Assembly (NCBI RefSeq): GCF_004770905.1
Contig: NZ_RQHT01000014.1
Span: forward strand, 744,001-808,000
Reading direction: 5' to 3'
Origin: Leptospira bandrabouensis
GTDB taxonomy: Bacteria; Spirochaetota; Leptospiria; Leptospirales; Leptospiraceae
DNA: 64,000 nt
The position numbers and the translations under genes are program-made. The notes beneath the pieces are model-generated. The model had not been told where the DNA came from. It saw only the letters and a list, made by a program, of their open reading frames with translations, and searched no databases. The number at the start of each line of letters is the position of its first letter. Positions within the stretch are counted from its first letter, which is position 1. Below, one piece after another: positions 42,497 to 52,834 of this stretch.

Positions 42497-44267
42497 ATAC
42501 TTTTTGTTATTTTCTATATTCACCTATTTCCCGTTATTTGCCATTGACATCGAAGTGAAAGATTCTTCTGGAAAACCTTTAGATCTGGTTATGGTCACTG
42601 TCAAAGCAGAAAAACCGCAAGTACCTCCTCGAGATGATCATGGATATCCTCCCGAAGGTTTGGAATTTACGATTACACCAGAAGTGACTATGTTTACAAA
42701 CCCCAACGGAAAAGTACAAGTTCCTTTTCCTTATGCGCCCTCAGTGGTTATTCGTTTGCGAAAAATTGGATACAAAGACCAAAACTTAAGGGCCTTTTCC
42801 TCTGGTTCATTCCAATCCTTTCGAATGGAGAAAGTAGTAGATATCAACCTTCTTGCCAGTCAATACCCATCCAATAGTTGGGTAGCGGCCTTAGATTTTG
42901 GCGAAGATAAGGATTTAAGAAAAACTTACATGGAACAATGTGGGTTCTGTCACCAACAAGGTAGTTTTTTTATGCGCCGCGCATTTTCAGAAGGAGATTG
43001 GGAAGATATCATCAATCGAATGATGGGATATGGTGCAAGGCCACACGGCAAAGCCAAAAAGAAACTCCCGTCATTATTATCAAATGCTTATGTAGATTTA
43101 CTCAAACATCCTGAACGTGTAAAACCAGGTCGCACTTGGGGAAAAGAATTATACGGTGCTGTAATTCGCGAATGGCCAATGGGTGATAGTTTTTCCCAAA
43201 TGCATGATCTTTTGTATCATAAAAAAACAGGTTTAGTGTATGTGGGTGATAATATTCAAGACAGACTTTGGGAAATTAACCCTAACACAGGTAAAACGGT
43301 AGTTTACAAAGTTCCCAAACAACCAGAAGACGAACTTGGTGGGCTTCTTCCTGGAAGATTACGATCTTTCCAAAAACATGAAACTTATGTAGGCCTACAT
43401 TCCTTAGCAGAGTCTCCAGTGGACGGACATATATTCATCACACCATCCTTACAAAAAAGAATCACTGAGTTTGATCCGATTTCAAAAAAATTCACAGACC
43501 ATATGTTTGCTGATGGATTGTATCCTCACACGGTTCGTATTGATGATGAAGATCGAGTTTGGTTTACATTAGCTCTTTCCAACCAAGTGGGAATGTTTGA
43601 TCGTAAAAAAAATACATTCAAAAACTATAACTTACCAGCTAGAACCAAAAAGGAAAGTTTTAGTTTATGGATCAGCGGATTCATTGTGAAGTTGATGAAC
43701 TGGGGTTTCCCAATGCACTTACTTCCTGTGGATGAACGTGTGAGTGGAATGCCTCTTCCTTATGGAATTGATATCGCACCCAATGGAAATGTTTGGTTCA
43801 CTCGATTACACGCCGATACAATTGGTGTGATCAATCCCAAAGATGATAGTTTTCAATTGATTGAAACACCTTTCCAAGGACCACGTCGCCTAAGAATCGA
43901 TAAAGACAATCATATTTGGATCTCTGCATTTCCTGAAGGTTCTATTGCTAAGTACACACCAGAAGATGGTAAATTTAAATTGTATCCTTTGCCTACTGCT
44001 GTAGATGGAGTAGAAACTCCTTATTCTCTTAACGTAGACAGACCAAGAAACTTAGTTTGGGTGAATGGTACTTCTTCGGACAATCTTATGGCAATGGATA
44101 TCAATACAGAAGAATGGAAAGTTTATCCAATGAGTCGAAAAGTTACTTTTACTAGAGATGTAGAATTTGGTCCCGATGGAAAAGCCTACACTTGTAATGG
44201 TGCCTTCCCTAGTTGGCATATTGAAGATGGACAACCAACACTGATGGAAATTAAACAATCAAAATGA
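42486..44267 (+). CDS. Exported cytochrome-c/beta-propeller (Vgb/SMP-30-like) protein
   Basis: A 593-aa protein. Signal peptide MNVKYFLLFSIFTYFPLFA. An Ig-like carboxypeptidase-regulatory domain (about 20-118) is followed by a c-type heme site CGFCH (C152, C155, H156) with a Met-rich helix (MRRAFSEGDWEDIINRMM). Then comes a beta-propeller of NHL/Vgb type (about 230-590) with repeats such as HTVRIDDEDRVWFTLALSNQ, NGNVWFTRLHADTIGVINP and DKDNHIWISAF. Possibly an electron-transfer lactonase or lyase. It overlaps the upstream dehydrogenase gene by 11 bp and the MFS gene by 4 bp. Confidence 0.75.
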   Translation: MNVKYFLLFSIFTYFPLFAIDIEVKDSSGKPLDLVMVTVKAEKPQVPPRDDHGYPPEGLEFTITPEVTMFTNPNGKVQVPFPYAPSVVIRLRKIGYKDQNLRAFSSGSFQSFRMEKVVDINLLASQYPSNSWVAALDFGEDKDLRKTYMEQCGFCHQQGSFFMRRAFSEGDWEDIINRMMGYGARPHGKAKKKLPSLLSNAYVDLLKHPERVKPGRTWGKELYGAVIREWPMGDSFSQMHDLLYHKKTGLVYVGDNIQDRLWEINPNTGKTVVYKVPKQPEDELGGLLPGRLRSFQKHETYVGLHSLAESPVDGHIFITPSLQKRITEFDPISKKFTDHMFADGLYPHTVRIDDEDRVWFTLALSNQVGMFDRKKNTFKNYNLPARTKKESFSLWISGFIVKLMNWGFPMHLLPVDERVSGMPLPYGIDIAPNGNVWFTRLHADTIGVINPKDDSFQLIETPFQGPRRLRIDKDNHIWISAFPEGSIAKYTPEDGKFKLYPLPTAVDGVETPYSLNVDRPRNLVWVNGTSSDNLMAMDINTEEWKVYPMSRKVTFTRDVEFGPDGKAYTCNGAFPSWHIEDGQPTLMEIKQSK

Positions 44268-45463
44268 ATTCAATAACAAACTATAACCAAGGACAAATTG
44301 TAAGATTTTTGGCTGCCTCTTTTTTAGGATTTTTAGCAGGCCACCTAACAAACTACAGCGTCATTTTGTACGCACAAGATGTTTGGAATGCAGATGCCCT
44401 TGCTGGTCTCGGTTTTGGTTTGTGTTTTGGTGTCCCACTCATTCTTGGTTGGTTTGCGGGTGCTTGGTGTGATTCTTATTCACCTCAAAAATTAGCACAA
44501 GGTGCCCATGTTTCTTTTTTAGTTTCTCTTGGTTTATTAAACCTTTCTTCTCGCATGGAAGGTGAACTTGCAGTGATCATTTACCTACTTGGTGCTGCTT
44601 TTGCTGGCGTTGGTTGGTCTGTTCTTGCTCCCGCACGGATGTCCCTTCTGGGAAGGCTTGCAGGGGAGCGCCAAGTAAAGTTAGCAGTAGTATTTAATAT
44701 TCTTGTGATGCTTGGTTTTGGAGCTGCTCCTCCAATTCTTGCTTTTTGCCGGAAATTGAACTCCTGGGAAATGGTTCACCTAACGGGAATCAGTTTATTT
44801 ATTCTTGCAATGGTTCTTCTTTTGGGAATTCGAACGGATGGTCTTGGTAAAAATTCCTCTGCTTGGGATCGGATTTTACGTGGGGTTTCTTATGCTAAAA
44901 ATCACACTCTCCTTAAACAAACCTTACTTTTTTCGATTATCATTTACTGCTCGATGGGCCCGGTCCAAGTAATGATGCCCCGGTTTGCCAAAGGAATTTT
45001 GAAACTGGGAGAATTGGAACGAGGATTTTTTTTGGGAGGACTCGCCATTGCTTTGTTAATTGGTGGAGGAGTTTCTTTGAAACTGGCAAAACACGTTGGT
45101 TATGGAAAAATGATACTTTTGGCCGGTTTATTTTGTGGGTTGGGTTTTTTAGGAATTGGGTTTAGTAAAATTGTATGGGTCTCTGTTTTATTTTTACTAT
45201 TTAGTGGATTTGGAGCAGGTGCTAGTATTAGTTTAATCGTTGCTATCTTACAATCAGAAGTAACTACAGAATATAGAGGTAGACTTGTGAGTTTATATAC
45301 AATCACAAGTCAAGTTGTACCGGCAACGTCAGGTCTTCTTTCTGGACTTCTATTGGTAAAATTACCAATAGACACCGCTGTAATCGCCGCAGGAGCCACC
45401 CTCACTCTGATTGTGATTTTCAGCACAATCAGATTAGAAACACTTAGAAACTATAAATTTTAA
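44264..45463 (+). CDS. MFS transporter
   Basis: A 399-aa, 12-helix major facilitator. N-terminal FLGFLAGHLTNYSVILYAQD; the loop 2-3 motif region GWFAGAWCDSYSPQKLAQGA resembles the MFS A-motif (GxxxDxxxxRR) with the Arg replaced by Gln/Lys. The second-half LFSGFGAGASISLIVAILQS is typical. The substrate is unknown. It starts inside the upstream stop (ATGA, 4-bp overlap). Ends 2 bp before the convergent DUF2804 gene. Confidence 0.82.
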   Translation: MNSITNYNQGQIVRFLAASFLGFLAGHLTNYSVILYAQDVWNADALAGLGFGLCFGVPLILGWFAGAWCDSYSPQKLAQGAHVSFLVSLGLLNLSSRMEGELAVIIYLLGAAFAGVGWSVLAPARMSLLGRLAGERQVKLAVVFNILVMLGFGAAPPILAFCRKLNSWEMVHLTGISLFILAMVLLLGIRTDGLGKNSSAWDRILRGVSYAKNHTLLKQTLLFSIIIYCSMGPVQVMMPRFAKGILKLGELERGFFLGGLAIALLIGGGVSLKLAKHVGYGKMILLAGLFCGLGFLGIGFSKIVWVSVLFLLFSGFGAGASISLIVAILQSEVTTEYRGRLVSLYTITSQVVPATSGLLSGLLLVKLPIDTAVIAAGATLTLIVIFSTIRLETLRNYKF

Positions 45464-45464
45464 A

Positions 45465-46694
45465 TTACCATTGTTGGTACATTTGTTCTGCAAAACCAGC
45501 AAGATCTTTTACTATTAGTTTTGTGCCATTGTCCAAAACAACATAACCGTTGTAATGTCCAAATGCTTTATTTAAATAAGCTTCTGTCTTAAGAAGTTCC
45601 AATATTTCAGCGAAGGTAAAGTTTTGGTATAATTGTTTTAAGAAACCAATCATTCCCATTAAGTCAATGTCTGAATGCAAAAGATAAACAGGTGTGAATT
45701 CGAGTTCCAAACGACCTTCGTTACTGATAAACTTCCAAGGTTTTTTGTAATCTGTTACATCATACTTCCATGTAACTTTATCTAGTTTATGAACCTTTCC
45801 TTTATAAACGATTCCATTTTCAGTAGCGTTGTTTGGAATTCCAAATCCATATCCTAAGTTTAAACTTAGTAATTCTCCATCAACAAGACCAGCACCTGCT
45901 GCCCAAAGCCATTTGTTTTTTTCTGGCCATGTGCCTCTTCCCCAATCTAATACAGCATAACTCTTATCATTAAATTCATAATTGATATTGTTATGTTGGA
46001 TTGAACCTTTACATAACAAACTTGGCATTTTGTATTCATAAAAGAAGGTTGATTCGGAAAAAGGAGTAATCACGGCAAGGGCCTCTGCTGCTTTTTCTTC
46101 CAACTCTAAATTACCTTTGATAAAATCAGAATTGGAATCACCAATGATAGAATATTCAATGACTCTTTTGCCTTTTAGTTTCGTAATGCGAATGAACTGA
46201 TCCCCTTTTTTGAATTCGATTGGATCTGTTGTATTAGTAGGAAAAAAAATCTCACCAGGTCTTACCAATTCAGTTTTTGAAAAAATCACTTTGCCAGTGG
46301 AGAAATCTAAAAGTTCAATGCTACCCATTGCTAAATTTCCAATATCGGTAACAGTAACAGCTCCACCAAATTTTTCGTTATAAAATGTATAATGTTCCCA
46401 TCGTTTGTATCGTTTTGGTTCAGCCTTAATAAAGGATTCATTTATTTGGAAATGAGGGTATCTTGACCAACCAGAAACATTTAGTTTTCCATCGACTAAC
46501 AAAAGTGGGATTGGGCTTTTGATTTCCTTTTGAATAGTCGGATTTGTGCCAGGTTCGGGAATGAGCGTGATGGTTTTTCCATGTTGGTCTACGGTTTGAC
46601 CAGGTTCTAATGTAGCATTAGAACAATTGAATATACAAAAGCTTAGGAAAAAAATACCTAAGACAATTAACACCTGTGGTTTGCTATAAAACAT
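45465..46694 (-). CDS. DUF2804 family lipoprotein
   Basis: A 409-aa lipoprotein. Signal MFYSKPQVLIVLGIFFLSFC then IFNC with the modified Cys. The DUF2804 domain is recognised by PLLLVDGKLNVSGWSRYPHF, WEHYTFYNEKF, the SYAVLDWGRGTWP motif and the LSLNLGYGFG block. DUF2804 proteins are lipocalin-like and often accompany lipid metabolism genes. Here it is the last gene of the minus-strand catabolic run. A role as lipid binder or hydratase is unproven. Confidence 0.75.
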   Translation of the reverse strand: MFYSKPQVLIVLGIFFLSFCIFNCSNATLEPGQTVDQHGKTITLIPEPGTNPTIQKEIKSPIPLLLVDGKLNVSGWSRYPHFQINESFIKAEPKRYKRWEHYTFYNEKFGGAVTVTDIGNLAMGSIELLDFSTGKVIFSKTELVRPGEIFFPTNTTDPIEFKKGDQFIRITKLKGKRVIEYSIIGDSNSDFIKGNLELEEKAAEALAVITPFSESTFFYEYKMPSLLCKGSIQHNNINYEFNDKSYAVLDWGRGTWPEKNKWLWAAGAGLVDGELLSLNLGYGFGIPNNATENGIVYKGKVHKLDKVTWKYDVTDYKKPWKFISNEGRLELEFTPVYLLHSDIDLMGMIGFLKQLYQNFTFAEILELLKTEAYLNKAFGHYNGYVVLDNGTKLIVKDLAGFAEQMYQQW

Positions 46695-46722
46695 AAATGT
46701 TCTCCAAAAAACAAATATTATA

Positions 46723-48285
46723 CTAGGAGTTGCTTAAAGTCAATAACTCTTGAGATTGAATTCTAATTTGTTCTACATACTGCTCCAAATTTCTGGAAGC
46801 ATCCGAAATTTGACTCACCTCATCTTCTAAGGAAAGGATTCCTTTATTCACTTCGGTTTGTCCTGAAATTTGTTCTTTCGTACTAAGTGATATTTGTGAC
46901 GATAAATCATTGATTTCGTTCAAACGAGCTAAGGTATCATAAATAATTCCTTTTTGTTTTTCAAAAAGTTCATGCATATAACTCACTTTCTCTGTTGTTA
47001 TTTCTAATTTTTGAATTTGATTTGTAGTAAATTTCCCTGTTTGAGCAGAAACTTCAGCTGCGTTAAATATAAACTTTCGCGAGTTGCCTACAACTTCTGA
47101 AATAATTTTTGCATTTGTTGCTGTAAAGTCTGCAAGTTTACTTACTTCGCTCGCAACAACAGCAAATCCCCTACCTACTTCACCAGCACGAGCCGCTTCA
47201 ATGGAAGCATTCAATGCAAGTAGATTTGTTTTCTCTCCGATTTCGGCGACAATTTGATTGATTTCATCTACCTTATCAAAAGAAGATTTTATGGAAGATA
47301 AGTATTCACTAGTTCTTTGAGAGACCACAGCAATTTCCGTTGTATCTTTTTTATTTTCATTGGCCAATAAAATTAAATCCTGATTTGTTTCACTGATCGT
47401 TTTAACCAACTGATTTAGTTCGTTCGATCCAGAGAATAAATCAGAAATTTTTATATTTTGATCATTGATAATCTTAGCATTCGATTCAAAAGAAGAAAAT
47501 AGTTCTGTGTTGATTGCTGTCACTTGTTCTAAAGATGCCGCTTGAGATTCTAATCTTTCTGCTGTTTTAGAAATGTAATTTCCACAACTTTGAATTGAAG
47601 ATTCTAAATTAACTGCAGCACCTTGCACCATTTTCTTTTGTAAAATTGATTTTTGAAATAAGTCTTCCGATTCTTTTGCCTTTTCCATTCCTTTATCACT
47701 GATTTGTATCAAAAGGGCAATAAGCCTTGAGAGTAAAACTCCACTAACAATAATAAATATACCTTTAATGATTTCAGCAGAAGTTCCCACATAACCCGTT
47801 TGTATATAAAGAGTTGGATCTTCAGTCGGAATCAATCCACCATAAGAGACAGAAATAAAATAAGATAAAAAAACACCAAACCCCGACAAACATCCATTAA
47901 ACAAAACAAATTTTGGACTTCCTAAAAACCCAGAGTATATTAAATAAAAATACACAACGAGTAACACTGCAGTGTTATTTAAGGCAGACTTCGCCTCTAG
48001 AGGGCCCATACTACAGTCAATAGATGTATTGATTAAGTGAATTCCAATGTCTAAAACAATGAGAAATTTATGAAACCAATCCGGTGGATTTCCGTTTTTT
48101 AACCAAAGATAACAAATGGTAGCATAAATACCCATAATCAATGTTCCAGACAAATGGATCGTAAACATTGCTTTTGGCATACTTTCTCTCGTTCCAAGTA
48201 ACGCAAAAAAGAATATAAAAAAAAGAACGATTCGGATTCGGTTGACTGTTACTTTTCCATTCTGCCAAAGAGAATCAATACTCAT
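46723..48285 (-). CDS. Methyl-accepting chemotaxis protein within the lipid cluster
   Basis: A 520-aa chemoreceptor, paralogue of the one at 33393: multi-helix N-terminal sensor (about residues 15-205), no HAMP, then the MCP coil with tip [20 protein letters not shown] and [16 protein letters not shown]. It lies 2 bp after the enoyl-CoA hydratase gene, inside the catabolic operon, so chemotaxis toward the cluster's substrate is a reasonable inference. It starts at ATG 48285. Confidence 0.88.
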   Translation of the reverse strand: MSIDSLWQNGKVTVNRIRIVLFFIFFFALLGTRESMPKAMFTIHLSGTLIMGIYATICYLWLKNGNPPDWFHKFLIVLDIGIHLINTSIDCSMGPLEAKSALNNTAVLLVVYFYLIYSGFLGSPKFVLFNGCLSGFGVFLSYFISVSYGGLIPTEDPTLYIQTGYVGTSAEIIKGIFIIVSGVLLSRLIALLIQISDKGMEKAKESEDLFQKSILQKKMVQGAAVNLESSIQSCGNYISKTAERLESQAASLEQVTAINTELFSSFESNAKIINDQNIKISDLFSGSNELNQLVKTISETNQDLILLANENKKDTTEIAVVSQRTSEYLSSIKSSFDKVDEINQIVAEIGEKTNLLALNASIEAARAGEVGRGFAVVASEVSKLADFTATNAKIISEVVGNSRKFIFNAAEVSAQTGKFTTNQIQKLEITTEKVSYMHELFEKQKGIIYDTLARLNEINDLSSQISLSTKEQISGQTEVNKGILSLEDEVSQISDASRNLEQYVEQIRIQSQELLTLSNS

Positions 48286-48287
48286 TG

Positions 48288-49073
48288 TTAGTTGCCAGTA
48301 AAAATAGGTTTCCGTTGATTAGTAAAACTATCTAGAGCTTCTTTTAAATCTGAAGAACCTAAAATCTGCGATTGTAATTCGATTTCTAACTCTAAACTCT
48401 GGTCTAAAGGAATTTTATCCCCTTGTTTTATAATTTGTTTCGTAATCGAAATAGTTTTGGGAGGTAAAGATTTAAACTTATTTGCAAATTGTTTCACAGA
48501 GTCTTCTAAATGATCAGGAGAAACTATTTTGGTGACTAAGTTAAGTTGTAATGCTTTTTCAGGATTAAATTTATCACCTAACATAACTAATTCATTTGTT
48601 GCAGCCACGCCAGCATTTCTAGTAATTCGATTGGTTCCCATAAGAACAGTTAACCCTAATTTAACAAGAGGAATTGAAAATACCGACTTTTCGCTAGCGA
48701 TTCTAAAATCACAACATAAACTCAACATAAATCCACCACCCATACAAAATCCTTGCATTTTGGCAATTGTTGGCTTTTTGATATTTTCAAATGCGGTAAA
48801 ACAACTTTGCATTTCGCGCATGTTATGTTTGAAGTCTTCAGTATTGATTTCAGTCACTTTATTTAAAATATCTATGTTTACACCGGACGAAAAATGTTTT
48901 CCTGCACCCTGCAAAATGATGACCCAAACATTTTGATTTTCATCTAACTCTTTACTAATTTTCTTTAGTTCAAAAAGAGAATCCATATTCATTACATTCA
49001 AATCATTCGTTTGTAATGTAAGCGTTGCAACTCGGTCTTCTATACTTATGTTCCAAGATTTATATGTTTGCAC
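48288..49073 (-). CDS. Enoyl-CoA hydratase/isomerase family protein
   Basis: A 261-aa crotonase-fold enzyme. Oxyanion-hole motifs: [15 protein letters not shown] and [20 protein letters not shown]. The second catalytic Glu position (about residue 140) reads [14 protein letters not shown], where Glu of the usual (P)ELxLG is replaced by Lys-Leu. Thus it may be an isomerase, hydrolase or decarboxylase-like crotonase rather than a true hydratase. In the operon between FadD-like ligase and chemoreceptor. Confidence 0.83.
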   Translation of the reverse strand: MQTYKSWNISIEDRVATLTLQTNDLNVMNMDSLFELKKISKELDENQNVWVIILQGAGKHFSSGVNIDILNKVTEINTEDFKHNMREMQSCFTAFENIKKPTIAKMQGFCMGGGFMLSLCCDFRIASEKSVFSIPLVKLGLTVLMGTNRITRNAGVAATNELVMLGDKFNPEKALQLNLVTKIVSPDHLEDSVKQFANKFKSLPPKTISITKQIIKQGDKIPLDQSLELEIELQSQILGSSDLKEALDSFTNQRKPIFTGN

Positions 49074-49084
49074 TATATTTCTCC

Positions 49085-51016
49085 CTATTTGCGATACATA
49101 GATTCAATTTCATTATGATACTTTTCTTGAACTCTATTTCGTTTCACTTTTTGTGTTTGGGTTAATTCATCATGTACAACAAAAGGATTTTGTAAGATAT
49201 AAATATTTGAAATTCTTTCAAAAGCTTTAAATCCATTTTTATCAGATATAAACCTTTTTACTTCTTCTTTGATTAACTTTTGTAAATTCTCGTCTTCGTT
49301 GTAGATACAATGGTTCAAATCCAAAGGGATCGAGTGCAAATTTAAATAGGATTGTACTTTTTCCAAATTTAACAGGATTAATACTGATAACGTTTTTTTA
49401 TCTTGTCCAACGACAACTGCTTGGTCTATATATTCACTTTGTTTCAAACAAATTTCTATTGGCTCTGGTTCGACATTTTCACCTCCAGAGAGAACAATTG
49501 TATCTTTGGCTCTACCAGCAAACTTCAAAGTACCTTGAGCTGTATAAACAAGTAGGTCACCAGAATTTAACCAACGATCTTCGGTTAACACTGCTTTTGT
49601 TTTTTCCTCTTCCAAATAGTAACCTTTCATATTATGGAATCCATGATGGTGTGCTACACCCTTGATTCCTGGTTTTTTGATTTCCTTTCCAAACTCATCA
49701 ATAAGTTTAATTGTTACTCCTTCAATGGGTTTTCCAACATTACCAATTGAAAAATCATTATAATGTCTTATGGTAGAAACACCTGAATTCTCTGTCATCC
49801 CGTAGACTTCTAATATAGGCATTCCAATTGCATACATAAACCTATCAACTTCGGCTTGCAATGCTCCTGCACCAGCGAAAGCATAACGCAATTTACCACC
49901 TAATACTGATAATATTTTTGATAGTACCAATTTAGAAATAGGGAGCAGCGGAAGATAAATGACTAATTTAATGAAATGAAAAACTTGTGATAACAGTTGC
50001 GCTATTGTTTTAGGTGAATTTAACCTTGGAATTCGATCAAAAGCAATATCAAAACAAATGGAAAAATTAACAGAGTTCCAAACAAGTAATTTCAAAAAAT
50101 ATTTTTTGAATAGATTACTTTTGTTAATGGTATCTCTAATTTTATCATAAAAACTTTCCCAAACACGAGGAACGGTAAATAAAATTGTAGGTTTTGCCTT
50201 TGCTAAGTCCTTTCCTAACTCGGCAACCGTTGTAAAAGCAATTTTGATACCCGAATAAAAACAGATAGTTTCAAAAATTCTTTCACCGCTATGCCAAGGA
50301 GGAAGGAAACCTAAAGTGACATCACCTTCTCCCACTCGAACTCCTGTTTTTCGAAATTCAGCCACAAGGGAATGAATTTCAAAAAGAATACTCCCATGTG
50401 TTAACATAACACCTTTTGGTTTTCCTGTTGTACCAGAAGTATAAATGATAGTAGCTAAATCTTCTTCCTGGATTTCTTTTCCTCTTGAATGAAATTTATC
50501 ATCACTAATGGAGGCGCCGGCTCTCTTCAATTCTGAAAAATTTAAAATTGGAAAACCTAATTCGGTATTTTCACTTCGATTGTCCCCAAATAAAACAATA
50601 GTTTCAATTTTCAGTTTTTTTAGTTCAGGTAAAAACTTAAGTAACGTTTTTTCGTTTTCAATAAAGACAATTTTACAGTTTGCGTGGGTTAATATATAAC
50701 TGATGTCATCTAAAGTTGCATCGGTTCCTCTAGGAACATCCACACAACCTATATTTGTGATGGCCATACTTACTTGTAACCATTGGTGGCCTACATCAGC
50801 AATGATTCCGATTCTTTCTCCAGAATTTACATTTAAATAAAGTAATCCCTTGGATAAACTTTCCACTGAAGAAACAAATTCATTATAACTAATATCAAAA
50901 TAATTTTTTTTATTATCTTTATAACTTTGAACAGGAAGATCGCCGTACAAACGTCTTCCTTCTTGTACTAAGTTATACAAAGTTTTTTTTTCTAAATTGG
51001 GAACCTTCATATCCAT
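49085..51016 (-). CDS. Long-chain acyl-CoA synthetase (AMP-binding)
   Basis: A 643-aa adenylate-forming enzyme that activates a fatty or steroid-side-chain carboxylate to its CoA ester. Core motifs: IIYTSGTTGKPKGVMLTHG (P-loop), LEVYGMTENSG (about 400-410), GWLxTGD-like DRWLNSGDLL and the hinge KFAGRAKDTIVLSGGENVEP. Length and the C-terminal LTQTQKVKRNRVQEKY fit the bacterial FadD15/ACSBG group. It starts at ATG 51016. Followed by an SDR gene 2 bp upstream in the same operon. Confidence 0.9.
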   Translation of the reverse strand: MDMKVPNLEKKTLYNLVQEGRRLYGDLPVQSYKDNKKNYFDISYNEFVSSVESLSKGLLYLNVNSGERIGIIADVGHQWLQVSMAITNIGCVDVPRGTDATLDDISYILTHANCKIVFIENEKTLLKFLPELKKLKIETIVLFGDNRSENTELGFPILNFSELKRAGASISDDKFHSRGKEIQEEDLATIIYTSGTTGKPKGVMLTHGSILFEIHSLVAEFRKTGVRVGEGDVTLGFLPPWHSGERIFETICFYSGIKIAFTTVAELGKDLAKAKPTILFTVPRVWESFYDKIRDTINKSNLFKKYFLKLLVWNSVNFSICFDIAFDRIPRLNSPKTIAQLLSQVFHFIKLVIYLPLLPISKLVLSKILSVLGGKLRYAFAGAGALQAEVDRFMYAIGMPILEVYGMTENSGVSTIRHYNDFSIGNVGKPIEGVTIKLIDEFGKEIKKPGIKGVAHHHGFHNMKGYYLEEEKTKAVLTEDRWLNSGDLLVYTAQGTLKFAGRAKDTIVLSGGENVEPEPIEICLKQSEYIDQAVVVGQDKKTLSVLILLNLEKVQSYLNLHSIPLDLNHCIYNEDENLQKLIKEEVKRFISDKNGFKAFERISNIYILQNPFVVHDELTQTQKVKRNRVQEKYHNEIESMYRK

Positions 51017-51018
51017 TC

Positions 51019-51849
51019 CTAAACGTTGATATTCATATGGTTTAACAAAATTTTATCTTTGATTTTTTGTGGCAAAAAGCGGTTTAGTCCTAAAAAGAAT
51101 GTACTCATAAAATCTACTTGGTTGAATAACTTAGGTTTGTTAGAAACAATAACCTTAACTATCTTTTCCGCTGCCTGAATAGGATTCGTAGCGGTTCGGA
51201 TCAAATCATTATCTCTATTGATAAAACGCACACAACGATCATAATATGGTGAATTTTTTTCTGGTAACTTTTGTGCTTTTGCTGCAAAGTTTGTAGATAC
51301 TTGCGCTGGTTGGATCATGGCCACTTGAATACCAAATGGAGTTACTTCATAACGTAAGGAAGATACCATCCCCTCAATCGCAAATTTTGTGGCTGAATAG
51401 ATAGATTCAAAAGGAAAAGGAACTTGGCCCACAAGAGAGGACATTACAATCAGTTTTCCTTTTTTTGCAATACGCATAGAAGGAAGGAATGATTGTAAAA
51501 GTCTTGCACAACCGATAACATTGATATCAAAACATTGAAGAGCCTTGTTTAAATCTACTTCTTCAAATGGACCGAAAAAACCAATTCCAACATTTGATAC
51601 AACTGTATCCACATTTCCGAATTTTTTTAGAACGGTATCTTTAAACTTTATAATTTTTTCTGTTTCGGTAATACTCAATTGTTCTAAATGAAACTTTGCA
51701 TTTAACTTAGTTAATTCAGAAGATAAACTATCTAAATACTTTTTTTCAATATCAAATCCACAGATGATATGACCTTGGGCCGCTAACATAAGAGATACTT
51801 CTCTTCCCATTCCTTGTGCAATTCCACTGATTACTATGACTTTACTCAT
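51019..51849 (-). CDS. SDR-family oxidoreductase
   Basis: A 276-aa classical short-chain dehydrogenase. The nucleotide motif is a variant, SGIAQGMGREVSLMLA (TGxxxGxG expected). SNVGIGFFGP, catalytic SSLVGQVPFPFESIYSATKF (Ser, Tyr, Lys) and NVIGCARLLQ are regular. A C-terminal hydrophobic stretch (VDFMSTFFLGLNRFLP) suggests membrane contact, common for lipid-acting SDRs. Tightly packed in the catabolic operon. Confidence 0.87.
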   Translation of the reverse strand: MSKVIVISGIAQGMGREVSLMLAAQGHIICGFDIEKKYLDSLSSELTKLNAKFHLEQLSITETEKIIKFKDTVLKKFGNVDTVVSNVGIGFFGPFEEVDLNKALQCFDINVIGCARLLQSFLPSMRIAKKGKLIVMSSLVGQVPFPFESIYSATKFAIEGMVSSLRYEVTPFGIQVAMIQPAQVSTNFAAKAQKLPEKNSPYYDRCVRFINRDNDLIRTATNPIQAAEKIVKVIVSNKPKLFNQVDFMSTFFLGLNRFLPQKIKDKILLNHMNINV

Positions 51850-51870
51850 TTCCTTATCTCCTATAGAAAA

Positions 51871-52833
51871 CTATTTCATTTTTAAAATTGAACTTTTGAA
51901 ATCAGGATACTTTAAAGTATAACCTACCGATTTCAGTTTTCGATTATCCATATAATAGTCGTTATACAGATATTTGATGGCTTCATATTCCAAATCGGGA
52001 ATTTTCCCTCTCAGTTTGGCAATAGGTGCTTCTAACTTTGCTAAAACCTTTAAAAAACCTAAAGGGATGTGGACCTTATTAATTTTTGAACCAAAAGCAT
52101 CTGCAGCTAAACTCAAAGCCTCTTCTAAACTTGGATGGCTATCATCTGCTACATTAAAAATTCCACCAAAAACAGATTCATTCTCTGAAAGATAGATTGC
52201 AGCCGATGCCACATCCTCTACCCTAACATTTGCTAACTTTTGTTTTCCGTTTCCTGGAATTCCTGCTATTTTTCCTGGCCTAGAAAAAACCTTTCCAGCA
52301 CCATCATTGCAACCAGGGCCGTAAACCGTACAAGGTCTTAAAATCACTGCTTTAAGACCTTTCGGAATTTTACTCATTACAATTTGTTCTCCATCATATT
52401 TACTTTTACCATAAGAGTCCTTAGGGAAACAAAGATCTGTCTCCTGAAATGGATTCCCTTTATAAGTTCCGTAAACACTAGAAGAACTAAAGTGAATGTA
52501 CGCTTTTACTTTCTTTTCTAATGCTAAATCTGTGATTTTATCCACAGCATTTACATTGATTGGTTTTAAAGTATCGTAAGTTGTACTTAAATTACAAATC
52601 CCCGCCACATGAAAGATTCTATCCACTCCATCCATTAATGGTCGAAGTTCTTCTTCTTTACGTATGTCTGATTTAACAAATTCAATATTTGGATTCTTTA
52701 AAGAATCAATTCTATCATTTCTTAAATCAGTAACACGAATTTTTAGGTTTTTATCTTTGGAAAGTTCCTTTAATAGTTCAAACCCGATAAATCCATTCGC
52801 ACCTGTAACTAAAGTTGTAGAGATATAATTCAT
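51871..52833 (-). CDS. NAD-dependent 3-beta-HSD/epimerase-like dehydrogenase (second copy)
   Basis: A 320-aa extended SDR. TGANGFIGFELLKELS, IFHVAGICNLSTTYDTLKPI, SSSSVYGTYKGNPFQETD and catalytic YGKSKYDGE are clear. The NVRVEDVASAAIYLSENESV segment and the lack of sugar-nucleotide motifs are in line with 3-beta-hydroxysteroid dehydrogenase-like members that act on sterols or lipids. Two bases separate it from the acyl-CoA dehydrogenase gene upstream. Confidence 0.83.
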   Translation of the reverse strand: MNYISTTLVTGANGFIGFELLKELSKDKNLKIRVTDLRNDRIDSLKNPNIEFVKSDIRKEEELRPLMDGVDRIFHVAGICNLSTTYDTLKPINVNAVDKITDLALEKKVKAYIHFSSSSVYGTYKGNPFQETDLCFPKDSYGKSKYDGEQIVMSKIPKGLKAVILRPCTVYGPGCNDGAGKVFSRPGKIAGIPGNGKQKLANVRVEDVASAAIYLSENESVFGGIFNVADDSHPSLEEALSLAADAFGSKINKVHIPLGFLKVLAKLEAPIAKLRGKIPDLEYEAIKYLYNDYYMDNRKLKSVGYTLKYPDFKSSILKMK

Positions 52834-52834
52834 A

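Noticed and set aside
33393..48285. Recent duplication of the two multi-helix chemoreceptors
   Set aside because: The helix layout is shared, but sequences outside the MCP tip differ widely, so the duplication is old.
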